From: Takakia lepidozioides | Taxonomy: Eukaryota; Streptophyta; Takakiopsida; Takakiales; Takakiaceae | DNA length: 64,000 bases | NCBI GenBank assembly: GCA_030704615.1 | Contig: CM060732.1 | Location: forward strand, 4,836,001 to 4,900,000 | Reading direction: 5' to 3' | Part shown: piece by piece, positions 38,672-49,138 of the stretch | Layout of the letters: each line of letters starts with the position of its first letter | Position numbering within the stretch: position 1 is the stretch's first letter | Position numbers and translations under genes: made by a program | The notes under the pieces: model-generated | Told to the model about the DNA's origin: nothing | The model's input: the letters and a program-made list of their open reading frames with translations, nothing else | The model's database searches: none

Positions 38672-41600
38672 TGTCATGGTTTTAGTCATGGTTAACTAGA
38701 ACTACCTACTTCTAGTTAACTAGGATATTTTGGATATTTATATTTGTATTTTGTGTGTTGGGACTTCATTTGGTCTCATATGCCAAGTGAGGTGTCAAAC
38801 CTCACTTGGGACATGAAGATGGGTTTTCCCCTTGTGAGTGTTGAGGAGGGCTCATCTTCTTATAGTTGAGCCTCTATGAGCCTCTCCCACCTCCACAGCT
38901 CTAGGTATTGAGAAGGAGTGTGGTGAGGGCTTTGTAGGATGGATTCCTTTAGCAAAGGTGCCCTTGGCTTGACTTAGTTTATGTGATTGAGTGGATTCAT
39001 GAGTGGAATATTTCCATTGTGTTCACTTTCATTATCACTACAAGAAGATCACCTTATGCTTGTGAGTGTGGAATGCAAGGATTAGTTTAGCACTTGTGTT
39101 GGTATACACCAAAGAGTGAGAGAGCTAGGAAAAGCTCATGTATTTCACAAGGCTTGCAAGGTGTTGCAAGGAAAGGTGCTTGGTGAAGTTGCATGCACCA
39201 AAGAATTGGAGAGCTAGGAGAATTTAGCTCTTGTATCACAAGGTTTGCAAGGAAAGGTACTTGTGGTGTTACACCAAGGTGTTGGGGAGCTCAAGAAAGA
39301 GCTTGTTTGCCACAATATTTGCAAGGATTGCAAGAGGGAAGTCTTGTGTGTGTGGAAGCATGGATTCTAGGGATTGAGAATCATTTCTATGCATTATGGA
39401 GTCAATGGTGTGTACCATGGCTTGTGGAGAGCAACTAAATGATTGTTAGTACTCAATTCACTATCAATCTAGGGTTAAGCAAGCTCAAGTGTGGATGTTG
39501 TGGAAGAGAAGCCAAGGAGCTACATAGGCTTGGGCTTGAAGACAACAAGAGCAAGCACTTGGAGAGCATTAGGAAGCTCAAAAGGTTTGAAGGGGAGCAT
39601 GTGAAGAAATCTTCCAATCATGGTGGTGTAAAGCCAAGCTTAGGGCATTGGAAAGGCTTGGAGAACAACTTGTGGAAAGTCCTTGAAGAAAAGAGATTGT
39701 GGCTCAAGGCATGCATAGCAACTTCAACCATACATTAGCGTGTGACAAGACAAGGAAGGGGAAGGTGAAGCTCATGTATTCATTCCCTTTTGGCTTAAGT
39801 TTTGTGGTGGATGGTTGATCAAACAAGTGATGCTTATGTGGAGCATGCTTCCCAAGTGTGGCTTCCAATTTTAAGCTTGAGGAGAGCTAGAAGATAAAAG
39901 GAGCAAGTTGATTCCCTTGTGTATGAAGTGATGCATGTGTGAAGCATGCTTTTGGCTTGAGCTTTGCCCTTTCAAGCTTGAGAGGAGTGACTCTTGAGCT
40001 AGCAAGTGAAGGGAGCTTGAATGACCAAGGCTTGAGAGGAGACAAGGCTTGGTGGCTTGCCAAATGAGGTACAAGCTTGATTTTGAGTTCCAATGAGAAA
40101 TTGAGCTTGTTGTGTGGCCAATGCATTGCTAGTTGAGTTGGAGACAAACTTGAGTAGCTTAAGGTAAAGAAGATCAAGGGAATTTGCCTTGGTACCCCAT
40201 AGAATTCATGGATGCTTGAGGGGATTAAGCATAGAGCCCCAAGGAGCACAAACCCTAGCTTGGTAAGGCTAAACCTCAAGGAAATAGAGGGGGAAGAGGC
40301 TAAAGCCTAGGGGGAAATGGCTAAACCCTGGGGGGGAAATGAACTACTCTATGAGGGGGAATTGGCTATTCCTAAGGAGAATACAAAGGGAATACAAGGG
40401 GAATACGTATAGGCCCAGGGGAATACTGGGAGAATACTATGGTATATTCTTAGGAATATTCTTAGGGAACCCATTGGGAACACATTGGGAACATGGTGAC
40501 ATAAGAAGAGTCCTTGGAGGACTGTTTGGGGTCCTTGGAGGACCATTTGGAGGACCATTGGGAGTCCTTGGAGGACTATTTGGGGTCCTTGGAGGACCAT
40601 TTGGAAGACCTTTGGGAGTTCTTGGAGGACTGTTTTGGAGTCTTTGGAGGACCATTGGGAGTCCTTGGAGGACTGTTTGGAGGACCATTGGGAGTCCTTG
40701 GAGGACTACTTGGAAGACCATTGGGAGCCGACCCCCCCTTCCCTACCACTACCATCCAGCCCCCCCCAAGAGCCTGCCAAAACTTAGCCCTCGAGGACCC
40801 CAAATAGTCCCTCACACAAGTCGCCAAAGACTCCTCAAGCTCGCCAAATATTGGCCTTCAAGGACCCCAAATAGTCCTCCAAAGAACTCCAAATGGTCCT
40901 CCAAATGGTCCTCTAAGGACCCCAAACAGTTGGGTTCGATCCCCATCCGAGTCTAGGCTGTAGGGGGATACCTTTACTTGTGAGAGAAACATCTAGTATC
41001 ACTAAGTTCAACACTTGGTGTACTGTTTTGGAGTCCCATTGTGCAAGGATTGGGAACCTTAGTGAGATTGTTTGAGAGACATATTCTTGAGGGCTCATAG
41101 AGAGTTATTTGAGAGACCCTTGAAATGTAGTCTTGTCTATTATTCAAGCAAGAGAGTGTGGAGATAGGGTAGTGGGATGAGGGCATGCTGGGATTAGGAA
41201 TTGCTTTAGTCTCTCTTCCTTGTAGTCTTTCACCTTCTCTGTAGGCCAAAACATTTCCGTAGGTGGAGGCAAGAATCAGTCCGGGTTTGGGCTGGGGTGT
41301 CATTGCAAGAGCGACACTGTGAGTGTTTTTGGTGTGGGGGAGTTGTTGTCTTGATTTTCTTGTGTTTGGATCCCCTCCACACCTGCATGCTTGACTGTGC
41401 ACCATGTTAGCTTTGTGTGGGCGCTTGTTTTCATAGGAGGTTGGTCCGGATTTGATCACCGGTCAATCCTAGAGCGTGCTGTCGGTGAGGCTGTGGTAAT
41501 GACTAGTCAAACCATCATTGTTTCTCTTATGGTGAGGCTGGGTTGATGACCAGCAGACAATCGGAGTACTTGCGGTGGATACAGGTGCAGGTTTATGTTA

Positions 41601-41697
41601 CGAACCTAGTAGTCTAAGCCATAAGCCGCAACAGGTTCTCTACCCGGTTACCTTGTGGAAAGGGAGATTATAGACAAGTTTACAACAGGTGTGGTTG
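38672..41697 (+). repeat. 5' LTR and leader (copy B)
   Basis: The start matches copies A and C and the short 3' copy. The first 365 bp match 48200-48566. At 40505-40725 it holds GGACCATTTGGAGGACC-type tandem repeats. At about 40760-40930 the complementary repeats run in the other direction, so an inverted segment makes a hairpin inside the LTR. The LTR/leader boundary was not located. The large excess over the 3' copy means the 3' LTR is truncated. Confidence 0.75.
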
Positions 41698-41715
41698 TGA
41701 GTTTTCATCACGGAG

Positions 41716-43120
41716 GTGCCACCAGTTGCTGAAGAGAGTGCCGGTACGAGCACCAACGATACTAGTGGGTATACAAGACGAGGTGTGCGGTTTAGGCCAC
41801 CTTCACCTTCAGTGTCTTCTGAGGAAGGTTCAGACTCAGAGTTAGGAGGATTCTCGTCGAGGGTGCAAGCCATTTCCATGCCATTCTTGTGGGATACGAT
41901 GGAGGAAATATATGGAGCTACCAAGGGGCCACGTCGGTACTCTGGAGAGATGGGCACCATCGAGCTTGATGATTTCATACAGGAGTTTGATAGTTGGTGT
42001 GATTTGCAGCAGATGCGCAATCCACAACTATTTACGTCTTTTATGGTGTGGAAGGGGCTGTTTCAGCACCTTGAGGGGCCGCCCATGGATGACTACCATG
42101 AGTTTAGGCGGGGACATGAGGTGGAGATTGAGGAATGGCGGGTGTATTGGTCACCTGACTATGTCTCCATCACTAGAGACACAAGGGCAGTGGTGACACC
42201 GACAGCTACACCGACAGCCTCTACAAGCAGCAGTGGGATGTCAAGTGGAACAGGAGCTCGAAAGTCCACCCAAGCCCCTGCTACAGCACCAACACCCGTG
42301 CCTGCCTTTAAGCCAGTTGTGGAGTTCTTCGAGGAGTTAAGGAGAAACTACCAGGAAATAAGGACGGAGAAATTGCGGAGCTTGCAAGAGTTCCAACGAA
42401 AGCCTACCGAGAGTTTAATGGAGGCTTACACGCGCATGAGGCGATTGATAAATGTAACCCAAGGGGTTACGGAATCTCAAGAAGTCCAATTCTGATATGG
42501 GATATTGGACAAAGAGCTGATGAGAAGGGTGCGGGATGCAACTCTCCTACAAGTGGCCCAACCCACCTTAGCAAACGTGTTTTTGCTGGCAGAGCGGATA
42601 GAGCTCAATATGGTGGAGGAGCGAGTGGTCATGGTGGGTTTTGGTAAGGAGACACAACGAAGTGGGGTTCCTAGCCAACAACAACCACTACCCCAACGTG
42701 CTCAAGGCAACAAAGAGGCTTAGGCGAAGCCCAGGGAAGGACAGAGAGGATCTCAATTGCAGAGGTCACTTCCTTCATTCTCAGGCCAACAACAGTCGGG
42801 AGTGACATGTTGGGATTGTGGAAGACCCCACGTTAAGAGAGATTGCCCGAAGAGAGGCAAAGGGCCGGCACAGGCACAGCCTACACAACCACAATGTAGG
42901 CATTGTGGCAAGTATGGGCATGAAGAGACCCATTGTTATGACTTGCATCCTGAGCTACGGCCAGGCCAGTTCCAAGGGAACAATGGTGGCCGAGGACGAG
43001 GCAATGTATTCCAGAGAGGTAGAGGAGGCAGAGGTCGTGGTGGACGTCGTAACCAAAACCAAGGAGCACAGGGTCAAGGTCAAGGTCATGACCAAGGCAT
43101 GGTGGATAGGCTTGCCCAGC
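41716..43120 (+). pseudogene. gag with two zinc knuckles
   Basis: The capsid-like part has LDDFIQEFDSWCDLQQM and LFTSFMVWKGLFQHLEG, typical of Ty3-type Gag. A basic Gln/Gly/Arg-rich tail follows, with two CCHC-type knuckles: CWDCGRPHVKRDC near 42811 and CRHCGKYGHEETHC near 42895. The first knuckle has one residue fewer than the usual spacing. The frame is cut by TGA at 42493 (where Trp is expected) and TAG at 42721, and it shifts near 43120. Gag would form the particle and bind element RNA. Confidence 0.85.
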
Positions 43121-43127
43121 TAGAGCA

Positions 43128-43446
43128 ATGTCTTCTACCATGGCCACTACTCATGTTGCGTCAGCTCCAAGGCCTGAGGTTCAAGCCCCACCTGCACAAC
43201 CTCCTATGCCTAGGGAAGACCAGATTGGTATGGGCTTCATGTGTGGAGCCGCACTTGCAGGACCATTGCATGTGGACTTTGCAGCTGCTATCACTCGAGC
43301 AGCAATGCGTGCTCCTGAGCCAAGAGGAGCGGATATGGATTTTGATCCACAAAGAGGGAAACAAGTCGGAAGACAAGACTTCCATAGTCTTTCACATTGG
43401 CTGAGACAGTGCCAACTATGCCATCGATGACACCCGCTCACCAAAT
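43128..43446 (+). pseudogene. gag-protease linker
   Basis: A frame-shifted segment reads PPAQPPMPREDQIGMGFMCG and PQRGKQVGRQDFHSL. It joins gag to the protease region. No catalytic domain is recognised. Confidence 0.5.
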
Positions 43447-44226
43447 GTGTCAGAGGTAGAGCCACGAGTGCCATTGAGGAGAGTTGGTATGGCTCGGGAA
43501 ATGCCAATGGGTGGTAGTGCAAAGCAAGGTGCAGCCAGTATATTGTTGGGGGCGGCTACGGCAATTTGCCAAGCTCCATTGTTTTCTGCCACGACAATTG
43601 CAATGCCGGGGATGCGGCCAGCTGCAGTGTTTAGATTGGCAGCTGCACTCTGTGAGAGTGGTGATGCATCGGCACTATCTACGGGGATAACGGATCAAGT
43701 GCAGTGCATGGATGCCCTGGATTCAAGGGTGAAGACAGTCACAGCTGCGCCATGGCAAGCGGCAGCTGCAAGGTTGCAGCAGTTGTCAACTAGACCAGCC
43801 ATTGAGCGTAGTATGGTGACTCCTGGGGTAGTCCTGGTGGACAATCAGGATGGGATGTTTCAGTTGGGTGGCCCAGCCGGGAGGAGGTATATGCCACTGC
43901 GGGTCTTGTTGGATTCGGGAGCACAGCCATTGATGTTGGGGAGAGCAGCAATTGCACGCTTGGGCCTTACAGAGGCGGATTTGGAGCCTTGTCCTTTCCA
44001 AATTCAAACATCTTTGGGCGGTTCAGAGAAGGCACGAGGGATTACACACCATGAGCTCTTCATTCGATTGCAGCCATATCATCCTACAGATGGCTCTGTC
44101 ATGAGAGCTAAAGCCATTGTTACGGACGCGATGTTTTATGATGTGTTTGTTGGTGGGGCTGTGTTATACCCAATGGGCTTTACTTTGGACTTTTGGGAGG
44201 AAACGACATCCTACAGGCCGGAATGA
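43447..44226 (+). pseudogene. Aspartic protease domain
   Basis: About 155 residues into this frame the sequence YMPLRVLLDSGAQPLMLGRA gives the DSGA active site of retroviral-type proteases (near 43906-43920). YDVFVGGAVLYPMGFTLDFW near the end matches the C-terminal strand pattern of this protease type. The upstream Ala/Thr-rich part is a linker. The frame closes at TGA 44224, but the same frame continues beyond it into the methyltransferase region. Confidence 0.82.
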
Positions 44227-44529
44227 CAGTCAGGGGATGGTCGACGTGCACTGCTCCTAGTGCGGTTTATTGGGAATGTACCGGTGGATCATATAAACAT
44301 GATGCCCACATTGGCTGCATTCTCAGGGGTGGTGGCTTGGGGTGGTGAGCTCTTGGAGGGCAATAGCCATGCAGATGATAGGCCACCACCTGATGAGGAC
44401 AAACAATTGGCATACAAGGCTGATTTGCTTTCTCATGTGCATGTTCATATTCCACTGTGGGGTACAGTTAGGAATTTGCATCGAGTAGCAGGCGAGTGTG
44501 TGCACCAAATATGGTAGGAGGCCTATCCA

Positions 44530-45520
44530 TTGGTGAGTGAGGGGAGTTCAGTGACATCACCTGGACCTCCTCAGTTAGCTCCTTTGGACACAGTGCCCAT
44601 TATCTGGCAACCACCTGACTCAGGGATTTGTTTGCTAGACATGTTTGGAGGTATGAGCACTGGGCTTGCAGGAGTGTTGCAAGCAAGGATTAAAGTACAC
44701 AAGTACTTGTATTTGGAGAAGGATGAGATAGCTCGGCATATTTCTATGCGCCACATCGCCTTGCTCACACACCGGTATCCTGAGTTGTTGCCTCTCTCAG
44801 TAATTTAAGGGTATCAAAAGGCCTTGCCAACAGACATTACCTTGCTGGGGGCGAATGATTTGGACCGGCATGGTGCCATTGACTTGGTAATAGCTGGATG
44901 ACCTTGCCAAGGACACTCTCCTGCAGGTCATGGGAATGGCTTGCATGATGCATGATCGCATTTGTTTTGGGAGATGTTGAGAGTGTTGCATGACTTGCAG
45001 ACGTGACAAGTGCAACCTCTAGCATATATCTTGGAGAATGTTCCTCTTATGGGGGACTCTCGGGCCAGGGTTATGGCCAGTGTGCATCAGGTGCGGTCTT
45101 GGATTGGATCGGCGGTGCTATTGGATGCAGCAGCGGTGGGATCACGAGCGCATCGACCTCGATTGTGGTGGACCAATCTTGCACCACCAGAGCTGCTCAA
45201 GAGAGCATCGATTCCATTCAATGGCCACCCAATCGCACAGTTGAGGGCATTTTCGAGTGGGGCAGCCACATGTAGCCTTGCCTACGCTCATGGGCTTTCC
45301 CCTGTCTCATGTTTTTTGAGACAATGGTCCTAGGTTGATTTGGGACAGTGTGCTATAGCAATTGGTAGAGCCCAATGCGGATGAGCGAGAGCGGGCAATG
45401 GGATTTGTCATGGGCACTACAGCTGTGTCAGCTGTGTTAGAGGCATCACGCCGACAAATGTTGGGTCAAGCAATGGATCTAAATTGCTTGACATGGGTCA
45501 TTGCATTGGCTTGTGCATGG
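44530..45520 (+). pseudogene. C5-cytosine DNA methyltransferase domain inside pol (DNMT3/DRM-like)
   Basis: This domain would transfer a methyl group from SAM to C5 of cytosine in DNA. Motif I, LDMFGGMSTG, lies at 44635-44664. Motif IV (PCQ with the catalytic Cys) lies at 44902-44910, preceded by IDLVIAG and a TGA in place of the usual Trp/Ser. Motif VI (ENV) lies at 45034-45042. Motif VIII, RAHRPRLWW, lies at 45145-45171. A motif IX/X-like stretch, ERERAMGF and SRRQMLGQAMDLNCLTWV, lies at about 45383-45505 in the next frame. Motif order, LFWEMLRVLHDLQ after motif IV, and the W-rich motif VIII resemble DNMT3/DRM-type enzymes more than CMT or MET1. Stops at 44515, 44806, 44899, 44953 and 45004 and one shift near 45.33 kb inactivate it. 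It sits between protease and RT, in the same frame as both, so it was part of the polyprotein. Confidence 0.88.
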
Positions 45521-45925
45521 CTGAACAACAGAGGTTGCAGACAGTGGTGGTTACTTCTGCACTCCCATTGGGTATTGCATCCTCTCTGCCTACCGGGACG
45601 GTTGAGGTAGTGAGTGGGGGCGAGTACATGATCATGGGGTGCAAACATCCATGGCAGATGTAGGATGAGATGCGGAAAGATAGAGTCCTTGGATCTCTCA
45701 AGTAGCAATATGAGGAGTGGGGAGAGCCATACACTGAGGATCAGTTGGAGGCCAAGGTGGCCAATGTTTTTGAAGAGGTTGAGAATGTTTCTTCCCTAGA
45801 GGATGTTCTCAAGGTAGCTATGGCGGAGCAAGTGGAGGCTACGCCACGGTCAGGGTGGGCAGATAGGGCCCAAGAGGTTGTTATCTAGCAACCAAATGAT
45901 GCGTCTCCTACCTCCAAGCCTGGTG
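45521..45925 (+). pseudogene. Linker between methyltransferase and reverse transcriptase
   Basis: A frame reads VEVVSGGEYMIMGCKHPW and YEEWGEPYTEDQLEAKVANV, then an acidic region. It is broken by TAG codons at 45661, 45703 and 45886, each followed by continued coding-like text. No domain is recognised. Confidence 0.5.
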
Positions 45926-46485
45926 TACCCAAGGTTGCAGTCACTGAGGACAACTGGGAACCAGATGTTGGACCTACAGTCACCGGAGGAGAGAGTCGAA
46001 AGATCCAGCGATTTCTAAGGGCTTATAGAAATTGCTTTGCCTTTGGTTTGAAGGATTTGGGGAGTTTGAAGGGCCAGGAGATTCATAATGATTTGGCAAG
46101 TGACACGCCAATTTTTTGAAGGCCCTACCGGTATAGTGACATGGAGAGGTCATTGATCCAGTCACGGACTATGGAGCTGTTCGAAGCTGGATTGGTGGAG
46201 TTGTCAGGCGGGGAGTATGCCTCGGCAACGGTGATGTTAGCTAAGAAAGATATCTATGGCAATTAGATAGAAAGAAGGATGTATGGGAACTATCGTCTTG
46301 TGAATTGTCAGACTAAGTCCGATAGATATGTCATGCCAACTCCAGAGAAGATCTTTGATGCCATTGGGCATGCAAAGGTGTTTAACACATTGGACTTGCG
46401 ATCCGGTTGCCAATCAAAGAGGCTGACAAGTAAAAGACGGCATTCTGGGGGATTGACCAACATGGGAAGGATTGCTTGTACTAAT
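45926..46485 (+). pseudogene. Reverse transcriptase, N-terminal part only
   Basis: IQRFLRAYRNCFAFGLKDLG and RPYRYSDMERSLIQ lead into NYRLVNCQTKSDRYVMPTPE and VFNTLDLRSG, the opening of a Ty3-type reverse transcriptase. A shifted frame then gives LPIKEADK and KTAFWGIDQHGKDCLY. The reading jumps near 46.48 kb directly to pre-integrase text. The palm with YxDD and the whole RNase H are therefore deleted, so this copy cannot reverse transcribe itself. Stops occur at 46117 and 46264. Confidence 0.85.
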
Positions 46486-47326
46486 GGCGGTTCCTACAAC
46501 GAGCCAAGAGGTTCAAGTGGGAGGGGACTCACCTACTCCGAGTATGGGAGGATGGACGAGTGAGGATTGTGCCTCATCCAACACAACGAGCGCGATTGGT
46601 ACGCCATGCTCATGAGGAGTTGGGACATTTTGGGGTGTGACGCACTCATAGTTTGTTGCAAGGACAGTACTGGTGGTGGGGCATGCACACGGATGTGCAA
46701 TAGTTAGTGGCAAGGTGTGGTGTGTGATAGAGTGCGGGCTTCTTTCAATGCACCTACTCCACAATTGCATCATTTACCCATTATGGGTTTGGGATATCGT
46801 TGGAGTCTTGACTTCGCAGGCCCATTGCCACTAACGATTCGCCATAACAAGTATGTGCTGGTGATGGTGAAACATTTCTCCAAGTGGATAGAACTGGTGG
46901 CATTGCCTGAGAAGGCAAGTGATGGGGCTGCGTATGCATTCTTAGATCGAGTGCTTCGCCAATTTGGTGCTCCAGCCGAGGTACTCACGGACCAGGGGAG
47001 AGAATTCTTGGGGGAGTTTCAGGCTTTGTGTGAGCAAGCCTTGATAGACCACCACACTACTTCTCGGGATCATCCCGAGACTGATGGCCTGACAGAGAGG
47101 GTTGTACAAACAGTCAAGCGAGGCTTGCGCAAGTATGGCTTGCAGAAGGGACACTTGGGAGATTGGGACCTTCAACTACTTGGTTGGTCATGGGCAACAG
47201 GTTTAGCAAGCAAGCATTATTTGCCTCGTTCTCGCCTTATTTCCTTCTCTTTGGCCGAGAGCCAGATTTGTCTGCATCTATTTACAGAGAGACTGCAGTA
47301 GTCCTCAATCTTGATGATCCGGACAT
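46486..47326 (+). pseudogene. Integrase (zinc-binding and DDE core)
   Basis: The zinc-binding HHCC domain reads RHAHEELGHFGV, then ARCGV with the C-x2-C split by a shift near 46.72 kb. The catalytic core in frame from 46717 keeps Asp at 46810 (SLDFAGPL), Asp at 46990 (LTDQGREF) and Glu at 47095 (DGLTERVVQT). Frame changes near 47.16 and 47.32 kb break the C-terminal part (FLLFGREPDL). This enzyme would insert the element cDNA. The core itself is intact. Confidence 0.88.
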
Positions 47327-47668
47327 ATGTGGACACAAGCATGTGCCCAGCGGGCAGAATTGTTCAAGAGAGTCATGCCTATGGCTTTTGATAACCTTGC
47401 TATTGCCCAACACCGAGACACATTGAGGTACGTCACTATACATGGAGGGGGATATCGGCCAGGTATTCAGCGTTTCCACCCTGGGGACTATGTGTATCTG
47501 CAGCAGACAACGCCTACGACTTTGGATGTCACAGCAGGACGTGTGATTCTAAAGGTCCGGGAGGTATTGCCTTCAGGAGTGTTGATTTTGGAGGGTCGAG
47601 ATGGCATGGTGTGGAAGGACCATGTGTGCAATTGTGCACCATGTCACCTTCCACATGTGGATGGATGA
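47327..47668 (+). pseudogene. Integrase C-terminal (GPY/F-like) region
   Basis: QRFHPGDYVYLQQTTPTTLD and GRVILKVREVLPSGVLILEG match the beta-barrel module after the integrase core of Ty3 elements. It ends at HLPHVDG with TGA-TAG, and the PHD frame follows at once. A chromodomain, usual at this place in plant chromoviruses, is absent. Confidence 0.7.
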
Positions 47669-47673
47669 TAGAT

Positions 47674-47854
47674 CCCAACCTTGCAGTGGTACCTGCAGGA
47701 TTGCGTTGCATGCTATGTGGGCATGCTCGTGGTGCCGCAACCATGCTGGTGTGTGACAAATGCTCAAGGGGGTGGCACATGGGATGCTTAACACCGCCAC
47801 TTGGAGGTTCCTAGTGGAGAATGGTTGTGTCCACGATGCCTTGGACATAGGTAG
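47674..47854 (+). pseudogene. PHD finger at the polyprotein C-terminus
   Basis: The ligand pattern is C4HC3: CMLC (Cys at 47707 and 47716), VCDKC, GWHMGC, then WLCPRC (Cys at 47828 and 47837). The last pair is reached by a one-base frame change near 47.81 kb. Just upstream is VVPAGLRCML. PHD fingers read the histone H3 tail, often by its K4 methylation state. In a retroelement this position is where a chromodomain would direct integration. The aromatic-cage residues cannot be judged without alignment. The reading ends with TAG at 47852-47854. Confidence 0.87.
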
Positions 47855-48100
47855 TGGGCATGACAATGGTGGAGTTGACAAGTGATCCAAGGTCTAGCTG
47901 GTGGGAGCTCAACGCCATGGATACTCAATTGAAAATCATGAATTGCAAGCAGGCGATTAACGATGGGGCTCTCGTTGCACCTGGCCTCTTGATCCATATA
48001 CTTTAGAGAATTTGGACATGTGCGATTGAAGACCAAGCGATGATCTTATTGAGATGGATGCTTGTTAGCTATCCGGTGTTAGAGGGACCTAATTACTAGC

Positions 48101-48112
48101 TAGGGGGGCGAT
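48101..48112 (+). other. Polypurine tract
   Basis: TAGGGGGGCGAT stands directly before TGTGGCATAG. A purine run before a TG start is how plus-strand priming sites look in LTR elements. It does not sit next to TGTCATGG (48200), which leaves two possible 3' LTR starts. Confidence 0.6.
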
Positions 48113-48198
48113 TGTGGCATAGCTTTCTAGGATTGTGTGCTTAGAATGTATGGTGGACAGCGATGTATATTGTGGCACGATGCTTAGGTGCACGACAG
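48113..48198 (+). repeat. 86-bp direct repeat, copy 1
   Basis: TGTGGCATAG...CACGACAG recurs at 48567-48652. The copies flank the short LTR piece exactly. Only a few substitutions separate them. Confidence 0.9.
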
Positions 48199-48199
48199 C

Positions 48200-48566
48200 T
48201 GTCATGGTTTTAGTCATGGTTAACTAGAATTACCTACTTCTAGTTAACTAGGATATTTTGGATATTTATATTTATATTTTGTGTGTTGGGACTTCATTTG
48301 GTCTCATATGCCAAGTAAGGTGTCAAACCTCACTTGGGATATGAGGATGGATTTTCCCCTTTTGAGTGTTGAGGAGGACTCATCTTCTTGTAGTTGAGCC
48401 TCCATGAGCCTCTCCCACCTCCATAGCTCTAGGTATTGAGAAGGAGTGCGGTGAGGGCTTTGTATGGTGGATTCCTTTAACAAAGGTGCCTTTGGCTTTA
48501 CTTAGTTTATGTGATTGAGTGGATTCATGAGTGGAGTGTTTCCATTGTGTTCACTTTCATTATCAT
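48200..48566 (+). repeat. Truncated 3' LTR (first 367 bp)
   Basis: It matches 38672-39038 closely and then stops at TCATTATCA, where the second 86-bp repeat begins. Confidence 0.85.
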
Positions 48567-48652
48567 TGTGGCATAGTTTTCTAGGATTGTTTGCTTAGAA
48601 TGTATGGTGGACAGCGATGTATGTTGCGGCACGATGCTTAGATGCACGACAG
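48567..48652 (+). repeat. 86-bp direct repeat, copy 2
   Basis: This is the second copy of 48113-48198, followed by unrelated AT-rich sequence. Confidence 0.9.
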
Positions 48653-49138
48653 TCACCTGAAGTTCAAATATGATTCTAGTTATACATAGTGGATTGATGT
48701 TGGGACCATAATCTCAACAGTGACTATGACATTTGAACCATCTCAGAACTTGTACTCTTTAGATCCAAGTGATGCTGTGGCTTTGAATGAGTTCGTGGCT
48801 AATGAAAATTACTATTCTCTAGGTCCAGCATTTGACTTATGTATGGAATGTTGTTTGTGTACATGATTTGAAATTTTGTAATTATTTAAAAAGATGATTT
48901 AAAATAAGATCTAATTAATTGTTGAAAAAAAAATTATAAAGAAAAATAGGGTATTACGAAACAAAGGGTTTTACAATATTACCTAAAGATAGGATGGAAA
49001 AAAATGCAAAATTTAAAAAATATAGCATAGTATAAATATACATTTGTACGCACGTGATATGGAAAAAATACATATAGTGACCTCCCCCGTGATCTGGAGT
49101 TAGGGTGACCTAACAGCCACCAGTTAGGGGTCCATTGT
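48653..49138. other. No gene seen
   Basis: AT-rich sequence with short frames only. Confidence 0.45.

Larger units (their letters stand above)
38672..48566 (+). mobile_element. Ty3/gypsy retrotransposon carrying a DNA methyltransferase and a PHD finger
   Basis: A long 5' LTR plus leader (38672-41697) precedes gag, zinc knuckles, protease, a C5-cytosine methyltransferase, part of the reverse transcriptase, integrase and a PHD finger. A purine tract (48101-48110) and a short LTR piece starting with the same TGTCATGG (48200-48566) follow. Protease before integrase, and the DSGA protease, fit Metaviridae. I found no clear primer-binding site or target duplication. Nearly all coding lies in one forward frame, with shifts near 43.12, 43.44, 45.33, 45.5, 46.4, 47.16, 47.3, 47.67 and 47.81 kb. 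The copy is defective, since most of RT and RNase H is deleted near 46.48 kb. The methyltransferase and PHD are not part of ordinary plant Ty3/gypsy elements, whose usual chromatin module is a chromodomain. Confidence 0.85.

Noticed and set aside
40339-40956. A 205-codon frame at 40.34-40.96 kb as a protein
   Set aside because: It is built from GGACCATTTGG-type LTR tandem repeats read through, and it runs on into the inverted repeats.
41716-47854. Badnavirus- or caulimovirus-like origin for the pol region
   Set aside because: LTR-type repeats, a purine tract and an integrase core are present and no movement protein is seen, so a Ty3/gypsy retrotransposon is the better call.
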